64,000 nt of DNA from JADJSS01 sp964490845 (GTDB lineage Bacteria > Bacteroidota > Bacteroidia > Chitinophagales > JADIYW01), in the NCBI GenBank assembly GCA_964490845.1, contig CAZBED010000005.1, positions 124,001-188,000 of the forward strand. The letters are read 5' to 3'. The notes below the pieces were generated by a model, which was given only the letters and a program-made list of their open reading frames with translations, was not told the origin of the DNA and did no database searches. Made by a program: the position numbers and the translations under genes. Below are positions 51,998 through 59,747 of the stretch, piece after piece. Numbering within the stretch: the first letter of the stretch is position 1; each line of letters opens with the position of its first letter.

Positions 51998-54466
51998 ATG
52001 AAACCCTATTTATTATTGTTAGCAATAACATATAGTTATTGTATTAACGCAACCTGTCTTCTATCGAAGCTTAGCATCGATGAAAGAGTCAAAAACTCCC
52101 CAACAATTATTGAAGGTGAAGTGACAGACCAGCACTCGTATTGGAATGCGGACAAATCGTCTATCTACACCGTTAACACCATTCAGGTGAATTACCGCCT
52201 GAAAGGAAGTGCACCCACTACCATTGAAATCATTACGCCTGGCGGTGCAATTGATGGAAAATTACTTGTAGTAACACCCAACGCTGAATTAAAAGCAGGC
52301 TCTAAAGGTGTATTCTTTTTGAAGGCCAACACAACCGCTCTTAACTACGTTTCCGCCGCACAACAATATGAAGTGTACGGAACGGCACAAGGATTTATCG
52401 AACAGGATAAAATCCGCGGTTCTTACAGTGACCCTTTTGACGAATATGCTAATCAGGCGGTATTATACGGCCTGATCAAACAATCCACCGGAATCGGATA
52501 TCGTTTGAGTAATGTTGTTCCAACCGACAATAATATTCTGGGCGGATCCGCCATATCCTTATTTTCTCCTTCCACCATCAGTGCCGGCACTCAAAGCGTA
52601 TTGACCATTTATGGATTTGGATTTGGGAACAGAACAGGACAGGCGACCGTACAGTTTAAAGATGCGAACAGTACTTCCTCTTCGGTTTTTGCTTCAATCC
52701 CGGACAGTTCTTATATAATTTCCTGGACAGATACGGAAATTAAAGTAATTGTGCCGGGGGCATCCATTATGCGACAAGGCGGAGCAGGAACCGGTATCGT
52801 AAATGTTATAGACGCAAACGGTGGCACCATATCTTCCTTATCCCCATTAAATATCAAATACAATCAATTTGAGTATAAGAAAAACAAAATATCCCTTTTT
52901 GACCAAAATGGTCAGGGCGGTTATACATTTACGTTAAATGCAGATTTCAACAACAGCGCGGCAAAAAATGTATTTGTTAGAGCATTGGAACAATGGCAAT
53001 GTAAAACAGGCATTAATGCCACTATCAGCAGCAATACATCTGCTACCACCTGTTCCAACCAATTGGATAATATCAACGTCATTTCATTTGCCTCAGCCTC
53101 ATGCCCGCTGCCGGCAGGTGCACTTGGTGTTACCTATTCATCTTATTCATTATGCAGCAATTCCATAGTACCGGATGGAATAGACATGATATTCAATCCG
53201 AATACTACTTATAATTTCAGTACAGATGCACCGTCAGGGTCGCAATATGATTTTGAAAGTATCGTTCTTCATGAATTGGGTCATGCCTTTGGTGAAGGAC
53301 ATAATGCGGTGAATACTGAATTAATGTTCCCTTCTATCGGATTTGGTGTATCAAAAAGAATATTGAATACTGAGAGTGATATCACAAACGTTGCTGAAAT
53401 TGTAGACAGAAGTACCGTAACCAGCTCATGCGGTTACCTGAAACACAAGAAATTAACATCTACGTGTTCTTCACAACCTGTAACTAACCCAATGCTTGCT
53501 GACTTTTTACCCAATAAAACTTTAGGTTGTGTTCCGTTAACAGTTCAATTTACAGACAAATCTCTGGGATCTCCGACCCAATGGAAATGGGATATTGATA
53601 ATAACGGTACGGTAGATTATACTACTCAAAACCCAACCCACATTTTCACCACTCCCGGCACCTATAATGTAAAACTGGTTGTTGTAAATGGAGCGAATAG
53701 AGATTCAGTGGTCAGTACAACACAAATCAACGTTGCCCCTGCGCTCAACCTGAATATAGAAACCATCCAAACTATTTCATGCTACGCCGGCAGTAACGGT
53801 AGTTTAAAAGCACTGCCAAGTGGCGGTAACGGTGTGTATAGTTATACATGGAACAATAGTCAATCCGGCCAATTTGCCAACAACCTGGCTGCGGGACAGT
53901 ACTCTGTTACGGTTAGAGATGGCTATAATTGTGCCGCAACAAAAAATATTACAATCTCACAACCGGATGTACTGGAAATTAAAGTAAATACCGAACTTGT
54001 CAGCAATGATATCTTCAAAGCAACCCTGGAACCCAAAGGCGGAACAGCTCCTTATAACTTCACACTGAACAACACATCTCAGTTCAGCACAAATATCATT
54101 AACAACCTGAATGCTGGAAATTATGCATTAATGGTAAAAGATAAAAATAACTGCACCAAAAGCACAACGTTCTCCATTTCTGCTCCCACTCCGGTGTTTG
54201 AGACAGAAAGAAGTTTTGATGCACTTGACGTATATCCGAATCCTGCCATCGACAATATTACAGTTAATTTTTCCCTGAAAGAACAGAAATCTGTGCAACT
54301 GGAGTTATTTAATATCAGTGGACAGGTAATCTATCAGGATAGCTACAAAAATATTAAAGAGAAACAGACTTCTATTGATTTATCCGCATTATCCGCCGGT
54401 ACTTATATCCTGAGATTTGGATTACCGGAAGGAAATACCTTTAGAAAAATCGTAATCAACAGATAA
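51998..54466 (+). CDS. Matrixin-like metalloprotease with PKD, SprB-like repeat and T9SS sorting domain
   Basis: An 822-residue secreted protein. A signal peptide (ending around CINAT) is followed by an N-terminal domain, an IPT/TIG-like domain (ISLFSPSTISAGTQSVLTIY, near residue 190), and a zinc protease domain with HELGHAFGEGH (His425, Glu426, His429, His435), the metzincin HExxHxxGxxH motif. Then come a PKD domain (about 505-580), a SprB-like repeat (SCYAGSNGSLKA...) and a C-terminal type A sorting domain with VYPNPAIDN and GTYILRF. It should be exported through Sec and the type IX system to the surface or medium. Confidence 0.92.
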   Translation: MKPYLLLLAITYSYCINATCLLSKLSIDERVKNSPTIIEGEVTDQHSYWNADKSSIYTVNTIQVNYRLKGSAPTTIEIITPGGAIDGKLLVVTPNAELKAGSKGVFFLKANTTALNYVSAAQQYEVYGTAQGFIEQDKIRGSYSDPFDEYANQAVLYGLIKQSTGIGYRLSNVVPTDNNILGGSAISLFSPSTISAGTQSVLTIYGFGFGNRTGQATVQFKDANSTSSSVFASIPDSSYIISWTDTEIKVIVPGASIMRQGGAGTGIVNVIDANGGTISSLSPLNIKYNQFEYKKNKISLFDQNGQGGYTFTLNADFNNSAAKNVFVRALEQWQCKTGINATISSNTSATTCSNQLDNINVISFASASCPLPAGALGVTYSSYSLCSNSIVPDGIDMIFNPNTTYNFSTDAPSGSQYDFESIVLHELGHAFGEGHNAVNTELMFPSIGFGVSKRILNTESDITNVAEIVDRSTVTSSCGYLKHKKLTSTCSSQPVTNPMLADFLPNKTLGCVPLTVQFTDKSLGSPTQWKWDIDNNGTVDYTTQNPTHIFTTPGTYNVKLVVVNGANRDSVVSTTQINVAPALNLNIETIQTISCYAGSNGSLKALPSGGNGVYSYTWNNSQSGQFANNLAAGQYSVTVRDGYNCAATKNITISQPDVLEIKVNTELVSNDIFKATLEPKGGTAPYNFTLNNTSQFSTNIINNLNAGNYALMVKDKNNCTKSTTFSISAPTPVFETERSFDALDVYPNPAIDNITVNFSLKEQKSVQLELFNISGQVIYQDSYKNIKEKQTSIDLSALSAGTYILRFGLPEGNTFRKIVINR

Positions 54467-54500
54467 AAAACCTTTGGGATTTTCTTTATTGTTATGTTCG

Positions 54501-54526
54501 CCCGCAGCGTCAGCTGCGGGTTTTTT
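54501..54526 (+). terminator. Rho-independent terminator after the protease gene
   Basis: Stem CCCGCAGC (54501-54508) and GCTGCGGG (54513-54520), four-base loop, then six T. Confidence 0.92.
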
Positions 54527-54566
54527 GTTTATTATTTTATAATTTCTGTATTGATCAGGATTTGGC

Positions 54567-54574
54567 TAATTTTG
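54567..54574 (+). promoter_or_regulatory. -7 element (TAATTTTG) directly before mnmA
   Basis: Exact TAnnTTTG ending four bases (TTCC) before the GTG start at 54579, predicting a leaderless transcript. Confidence 0.45.
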
Positions 54575-54578
54575 TTCC

Positions 54579-55772
54579 GTGAAAAAACGAGTGGTCGTCG
54601 GTATGTCAGGAGGCGTGGACTCCAGTGTGGCTGCCTACCTTATGCAGCAGCAAGGGTATGAGGTGATAGGTTTGTTCATGAAAAACTGGCATGACGGAAG
54701 TGTGACCATACAGGGAGAATGCCCCTGGCTGGATGACAGCAACGATGCCCTCATGGTTGCCCAGAAATTAGGGATTCCATTTCAGACACTGGATTTAAGT
54801 GATGAGTACAAAACGCGAATCGTTGACTATATGTTCGCAGAATATGAAGCCGGCAGAACTCCCAACCCGGATATTCTCTGTAACCGCGAAATAAAATTTG
54901 ACATCTTTCTGAAACATGCCCTGAATCTCGGTGCGGAATATGTGGCGACCGGCCATTACTGCAGAAAATCATCCTCATCTGAAAAAGGAGATACCATTTA
55001 CCGGTTGTTGGCTGGAAAAGACACGAACAAAGACCAAAGTTATTTTTTATGCCAGCTCAATCAGGAGCAATTAAGCAAGGCCCTCTTCCCTATTGGAGAG
55101 CTCACCAAACCGGAGGTAAGAAAAATAGCCAAAGCACTTGGGTTGACAACAGCAGACAAGAAGGATTCCCAGGGATTGTGTTTTATAGGAAAAGTACGAC
55201 TGCCTGACTTCTTGCAACAACAACTGCTTCCCAAAAAAGGTAAGGTCGTTTTAATACCCAATGAAGCGCTTCCAGAAAAAAAAGGCTACGACTTTGAACA
55301 TTGTTCTGATGAAAACTTAGCGGAATTGACACAGACGCATCCATACTCGATATCTGACGGCAAGATTATCGGTGAACATAACGGTGCCCATTTTTATACT
55401 ATTGGTCAACGCAAAGGGCTGGGCATAGGCGGTTTTAAAACAGGCCTGTTTGTCATAGCCACGGACACACATGAAAATGTTGTTTATTTAGGTGAAGGAG
55501 AAGAACACAGAGGGCTGAACCGGCCCGGATTATTTATTAAAAACGAAGACATACACTGGATACGGGAAGATATTGCCCTGAAAAACGATGAAAAAAGAAC
55601 GTATCAGGCTCGTATACGTTATCGGCAGCCGCTGGAGGAATGCTGCTTGTATAAAAAGGCAAACGGGTTGTACATAATTTTTAAAAATCTGCAAAAAGGT
55701 GTTACTCCCGGTCAATTCGCAGCATGGTATCAGCAAGAAGAACTAATAGGTTCAGGCGTAATCACCCATTAA
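54579..55772 (+). CDS. mnmA: tRNA 2-thiouridylase MnmA
   Basis: MnmA activates U34 of Lys, Glu and Gln tRNAs with ATP and inserts sulphur. The 397 residues start KKRVVVGMSGGVDSSVAA, the PP-loop for ATP, with a GTG codon. The catalytic cysteines are in PNPDILCNREIKF and KDSQGLCFIGK. ATGHYCR and DQSYFLCQL are also family signatures. An insert relative to the shortest members lies around VVLIPNEALPEKKGYDFEHC. The gene stands alone. Confidence 0.96.
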   Translation: MKKRVVVGMSGGVDSSVAAYLMQQQGYEVIGLFMKNWHDGSVTIQGECPWLDDSNDALMVAQKLGIPFQTLDLSDEYKTRIVDYMFAEYEAGRTPNPDILCNREIKFDIFLKHALNLGAEYVATGHYCRKSSSSEKGDTIYRLLAGKDTNKDQSYFLCQLNQEQLSKALFPIGELTKPEVRKIAKALGLTTADKKDSQGLCFIGKVRLPDFLQQQLLPKKGKVVLIPNEALPEKKGYDFEHCSDENLAELTQTHPYSISDGKIIGEHNGAHFYTIGQRKGLGIGGFKTGLFVIATDTHENVVYLGEGEEHRGLNRPGLFIKNEDIHWIREDIALKNDEKRTYQARIRYRQPLEECCLYKKANGLYIIFKNLQKGVTPGQFAAWYQQEELIGSGVITH

Positions 55773-55789
55773 ATTATCAGTAACGTTAT

Positions 55790-55818
55790 AAAAAAAGAAA
55801 TCCCCGAAAAATCGGGGA
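55790..55818 (-). terminator. Rho-independent terminator of the small membrane protein gene
   Basis: Stem TCCCCGA/TCGGGGA (55801-55818) with a four-base loop. On the minus strand it is followed by TTTCTTTTTTT, so it ends the transcript of the gene at 55861-56091; the plus-strand T run is missing. Confidence 0.8.
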
Positions 55819-55860
55819 CAAAAACTTATAACCATGAAAACAAAGACAATTCAATATATT

Positions 55861-56091
55861 TTAGTGATGATTGTCGAGTACTTTGTCTTTAGCCAATAAT
55901 ATTCCAAAAACAAGAAGGATTACCGAAAACATGAAAAAATAGAATACTCCTGCTTGTGATAAAGTAAGAAATTTGCCTGTATTGTAGTCTAAGTGTGCTG
56001 AACTGTTTAAATATAAGAATACAGAAACGGTAAAATAGATGCTTCCCAGAATACACAAAATAGCGCCGAAAACTTTAGTTAATTTTGCCAT
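55861..56091 (-). CDS. Small membrane protein, unknown function
   Basis: A 76-residue protein with two membrane helices (residues 7-27 and 46-66). The ending KDKVLDNHH is polar. It has its own -7 element 18 bases upstream and a strong terminator downstream, both supporting that it is a real gene. I do not recognise the family. Confidence 0.75.
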   Translation of the reverse strand: MAKLTKVFGAILCILGSIYFTVSVFLYLNSSAHLDYNTGKFLTLSQAGVFYFFMFSVILLVFGILLAKDKVLDNHH

Positions 56092-56109
56092 CGAATTAAA
56101 TTATTTCTA

Positions 56110-56117
56110 CAAAAATA
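56110..56117 (-). promoter_or_regulatory. -7 element (TATTTTTG) for the small membrane protein
   Basis: Exact TAnnTTTG on the minus strand, 18 bases before the ATG at 56091. Confidence 0.5.
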
Positions 56118-56174
56118 ATGAAAGAAAACTAAATGTGCATCTAAATTATCAACATAAAATTAAAATAATATACC

Positions 56175-57419
56175 TTATATCTTACTCACTATCTTCACTT
56201 TAGAAGCGACGAAAATAGCCACCAAACCGGCAAGTACCGAAACATAACCGACATAGTGAAAATTCTCAATTCGTCCGCCTGCTCCCAATTTGACAATAAA
56301 TCCGCTGACGATAGAAGCGATTCCCGTCCCTAATTCCATACAGGCTGACCGCATACTCATAAATGCACCGCGTTTTTCTGGAGTTGTAGCCGCGCTCATC
56401 AAGGTATATGCCGGTATCATTCTGCCTGCCGCCAGAATAAAAAATAAAGCGCAGACAAAAATAGCCAGCGGAATACTCACTCTGCTGATATGTGTGCTTA
56501 AAATAATAGGAATAAAGGATAGAATAACAAGAATAACCATTGACGGGAAATTCCCCTTCTTATCAGATAACTTTCCAATAAAAGGCGAAGTAGCTATTGT
56601 ACAGATACCTCCGATGGCGTACATTACCGGAACAAGGTGCTCATCAAAGCCAACATTATTCACCATATACGGTACTATAAACTGTATGACTACATAGTGG
56701 CTGAACACCAATAGAAATGCCAGATTCAGCGCCATTACCTGATTAAAATCCCTGAATATATGTTGAATGGTGGAAAAGGGATTTTTTATGGGCATCTTTT
56801 TTTTCAAATGCTCCCTGATAGCAGGGATCCATATAATAATAGCAATTAATGCCAGTAGGGAAATAATGGACAATACCTTGAATGGCATCTGTATATTAAA
56901 TTGTTTGGCTAGAAACAATCCGACCGGAACGCCTGTAATTGCTGCTACCGCAAAGGAAAGCGATATAATACTCATGGCAGTTGCCCTGCGCTCAAAAGGA
57001 ATGATATCACTTACAATGGCTACACAAACACCACCTACTATCCCCCCGAAAATACCGGTGATACCTCTGTAAAGGATCAGTAAATAAAAGTTGTATGCAA
57101 ATCCGCATAAGGCAGTACCAATAATAAAACCGATGAAAGTGCCCACCAATAATTTCTTCCGGTCGAACTGGTCCATGATGGAGGCAGATAAGAATCCGGA
57201 AACGCCGGCTACAATGGAATATACAGAAACAACAGCCGTAGACTGAACAGGCGAAACATGAAATGTTTTCATGATGATATTGCCCAGCGGCATCAGCAGC
57301 ATAGAATCCAACGATGCCAGATAGCAAATAAAAGCCATCAGGAAAACAATAATAAATTCATTCTTCTTGCCGTGCGGCAAGTTTTTTTCTTCCAATACCA
57401 AACTGTCTACGCTATCCAT
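56175..57419 (-). CDS. MFS transporter (AraJ-like)
   Basis: A 414-residue inner-membrane transporter with twelve helices. The loop 2-3 motif is seen as SASIMDQFDRKKLLVG, with the second repeat in FIGKLSDKKGNFPS, and the antiporter-like GVPVGLFLA is in helix 5. The layout is close to AraJ/drug or sugar exporters of the DHA1 group. It follows galactokinase and a sugar nucleotidyltransferase on the same strand, so a sugar or sugar-derivative substrate is possible, but direction and substrate cannot be read. Confidence 0.9.
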   Translation of the reverse strand: MDSVDSLVLEEKNLPHGKKNEFIIVFLMAFICYLASLDSMLLMPLGNIIMKTFHVSPVQSTAVVSVYSIVAGVSGFLSASIMDQFDRKKLLVGTFIGFIIGTALCGFAYNFYLLILYRGITGIFGGIVGGVCVAIVSDIIPFERRATAMSIISLSFAVAAITGVPVGLFLAKQFNIQMPFKVLSIISLLALIAIIIWIPAIREHLKKKMPIKNPFSTIQHIFRDFNQVMALNLAFLLVFSHYVVIQFIVPYMVNNVGFDEHLVPVMYAIGGICTIATSPFIGKLSDKKGNFPSMVILVILSFIPIILSTHISRVSIPLAIFVCALFFILAAGRMIPAYTLMSAATTPEKRGAFMSMRSACMELGTGIASIVSGFIVKLGAGGRIENFHYVGYVSVLAGLVAIFVASKVKIVSKI

Positions 57420-57493
57420 TTTCGTTGCTGATTGAAGTAAATCGAATAACCACCCGATATCCGAAATACCATTTTATTTTTTTGGTGACCCAG

Positions 57494-58648
57494 CTACTGC
57501 TTACTGACACCGTCCACAATATCGGTAAAATAAAAGGAAGCTGTTAATCCCGTTTTTTCGGTATATTTTTTACCTACATATACCACGAACCGATTGACTT
57601 TATCTTTTTCGACCAATGCGATACAACAACCTCCAAATCCGGCGCCTGTCATACGTGCTCCGATACATCCGTCAAAATGGGTACTGTAATGTACAATGGT
57701 ATTAAGCTCCTTTCCTGATACTTCATAATCCGCATCTAAAGACAGATGCGATGCTGTCAGCAACTGTCCAAATGCTTCTATCTCTCCATTTTTCAAATAA
57801 TAAACGGCATGTTCCACCCGCTTATTTTCCAATACCGCATGTTTTGCCCTTTTATATAAAATATCGTCCTCCAGACTGGCTAAAGAAATCTCGTGCATAT
57901 GGCACAAATCTTGCGCAGGGTCAATGGTATGCAGGATGGCAAACGCATCCTCACATTCTTTTCGTCTCTCATTATATTTTGATTCCGCAAGCGCACGTGA
58001 TTTATTGGAATTGATAATGACTAACTGATAATCTTTAAAATCTGCAGGAATATATTCGAATTCCAGTGTAGCACAATTCAACAGGACAGCATTGTTTTTT
58101 TTACCGCTTGCCACCGCAAACTGATCCATGATACCGCATTGCACACCTACATATTCCCGTTCCGCCTTTTGGGCATCCAGCGCAAGAGAAATCCTTTCAT
58201 GATCGTAGTAATGTTCATTAAACAAATAAGCAATCAGGCATTCTAATGCGGCAGACGAAGACAAACCCGAACCCAATGGCAAATCACTTCCAATTAAAAT
58301 ATCGGCGCCGCTGATAGCCACTCCATTGTCCAGTAAAACTCTTAACGTGGCAACAACATATGATGACCAGTGTCTGGAGTTGATTTCCTTTTCGGAAGGG
58401 TACAATTCAGAAACCCGTATAATAACCTCCTGTTCGTATGCTTTTGCGTAAATGCGGATGCAATCATCCTCCCTTCTTCTTATTACCGCCGAAATACCGA
58501 GCGAAATAGCCGCCGGAAGCACCAATCCCCCATTGTAATCGATATGTTCCCCGATAAGATTTACCCTGCCGGGAGAAAAATAACATTCCATTTCCCCATC
58601 GCCATAACGATGACTGAATTCTTCTTTTAAAAGCTGAATGTCGAGCAT
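57494..58648 (-). CDS. galK: Galactokinase
   Basis: A GHMP kinase that phosphorylates galactose at C1. The 384 residues have the galactokinase signature GRVNLIGEHIDYNGG (27-41 region), the ATP-binding GSDLPLGSGLSSSAA, the catalytic Asp in GIMDQFA and the third motif GARMTGAGFGGCCIAL. It is 63 bases after the nucleotidyltransferase gene and upstream of the MFS gene, suggesting a small salvage operon. No galT or galE is in the window. Confidence 0.93.
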   Translation of the reverse strand: MLDIQLLKEEFSHRYGDGEMECYFSPGRVNLIGEHIDYNGGLVLPAAISLGISAVIRRREDDCIRIYAKAYEQEVIIRVSELYPSEKEINSRHWSSYVVATLRVLLDNGVAISGADILIGSDLPLGSGLSSSAALECLIAYLFNEHYYDHERISLALDAQKAEREYVGVQCGIMDQFAVASGKKNNAVLLNCATLEFEYIPADFKDYQLVIINSNKSRALAESKYNERRKECEDAFAILHTIDPAQDLCHMHEISLASLEDDILYKRAKHAVLENKRVEHAVYYLKNGEIEAFGQLLTASHLSLDADYEVSGKELNTIVHYSTHFDGCIGARMTGAGFGGCCIALVEKDKVNRFVVYVGKKYTEKTGLTASFYFTDIVDGVSKQ

Positions 58649-58711
58649 TGAGTTACACAGATTGATCAGGATAAATACCTCCGGTTATTGCACGGAATTT
58701 ATCTCCTTAGA

Positions 58712-59605
58712 TTAACAGGATAAATTTTCAGGATAGATACCCTGAGCAATTTTACTTCTGATGGCACCAATTACCAAATCTTTCTCTTCAGAGTATGTTA
58801 CACCGCACCAGTCTTTTCCATCCGGCAGCAATTGTACTTTTATTTTTCCTTCACTCATCATCTTGGAGACGACAGTAGGAATCAGAAACTCGGCTTTCAT
58901 TTCATTTCTATTAACTGCATAGAAATCCTTCCATTGTCTTTCCAGTTCATCAAACAGGAAACAGGTAAAGCCCCAGAAATTCATGGATGCGAAACTGTTA
59001 AGCGAAATAATAGTAAAAGAATGGTCGTCATTTTCATTACGCAACTCGCCGGCTTTCAAATCAATCTTCGTCATTTCAGTGATGGCAACCAGTTCATTAC
59101 TTTCGTTAAGTGTACAAACTCCGCGGGAAACCGTTCCGATATCAGATAAGGTATTTTCCAGCGGATAGCCTACCAGGGCGAATACCGGCGCATTATTATC
59201 TGTGGATGCTAAAAATTTATGAATGGAAACATAAGCCTCTCTGCCATAAAAATCATCAGCGTTGATAACTACGAAAGGGTTCTTCACCAGCTCTTTTGTC
59301 GACAAAATCGCCTGACCGGTTCCCCATGGCTTGGTACGCTCAGGATTCGCATCAGCCGGCGGTTGCTGCAAAGCAAAACGAACAGGTATTTTTTCTCCCC
59401 ATATCTTGCTGACATGTTCCTGCATGTCTTCGAGTAAATCCCTTCGGGTTATAATCACAACATCATTAAAACCAGCTTGTTGTGCATCATATATGGCATA
59501 ATCCATCAGCCATTCTCCGCTCGGCCCGAAACTGTCGGCCTGCTTCACACCACCGTATCTGCTGCCAATACCGGCAGCCATAATCACTAAAGTTGTATTG
59601 TTCAT
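58712..59605 (-). CDS. Sugar nucleotidyltransferase (NDP-hexose pyrophosphorylase-like)
   Basis: A 297-residue enzyme. The N-terminal loop is MAAGIGSRYGGVKQADSFGPSGEWLMDY, a variant of the GxGTR...PK loop of sugar-phosphate nucleotidyltransferases; INADDFYG contains the metal-binding Asp. It should make an NDP-sugar from a sugar 1-phosphate. Together with galactokinase it could turn galactose 1-phosphate directly into a nucleotide sugar. TATCTTTG ends four bases before the ATG. Confidence 0.88.
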   Translation of the reverse strand: MNNTTLVIMAAGIGSRYGGVKQADSFGPSGEWLMDYAIYDAQQAGFNDVVIITRRDLLEDMQEHVSKIWGEKIPVRFALQQPPADANPERTKPWGTGQAILSTKELVKNPFVVINADDFYGREAYVSIHKFLASTDNNAPVFALVGYPLENTLSDIGTVSRGVCTLNESNELVAITEMTKIDLKAGELRNENDDHSFTIISLNSFASMNFWGFTCFLFDELERQWKDFYAVNRNEMKAEFLIPTVVSKMMSEGKIKVQLLPDGKDWCGVTYSEEKDLVIGAIRSKIAQGIYPENLSC

Positions 59606-59609
59606 GCTG

Positions 59610-59617
59610 CAAAGATA
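59610..59617 (-). promoter_or_regulatory. -7 element (TATCTTTG) directly before the nucleotidyltransferase gene
   Basis: Exact TAnnTTTG on the minus strand, four bases (CAGC) before the ATG at 59605. Confidence 0.5.
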
Positions 59618-59719
59618 ATTGAAAGATTGATTATTGAAAAATTAGGCTTTTAAATCTAAAAATAAATTAATTAATCTATTGTTATTCACAGGATTTGGTC
59701 AGGATGAATGTATTTTTGC

Positions 59720-59727
59720 TACCTTTG
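59720..59727 (+). promoter_or_regulatory. -7 element (TACCTTTG) for yidC
   Basis: Exact TAnnTTTG, 20 bases before the ATG at 59748, with a second match (TATTTTTG) at 59711-59718. Both lie downstream of the alternative frame start at 59679 and support 59748. Confidence 0.55.
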
Positions 59728-59747
59728 GCGTTCAATTTTATAAAAAA

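Noticed and set aside
55834..55900. Short plus-strand frame starting MKTKTIQYILVMI
   Set aside because: It runs antisense into the small membrane protein gene and stops after about 20 codons; the terminator and promoter support the minus-strand gene.
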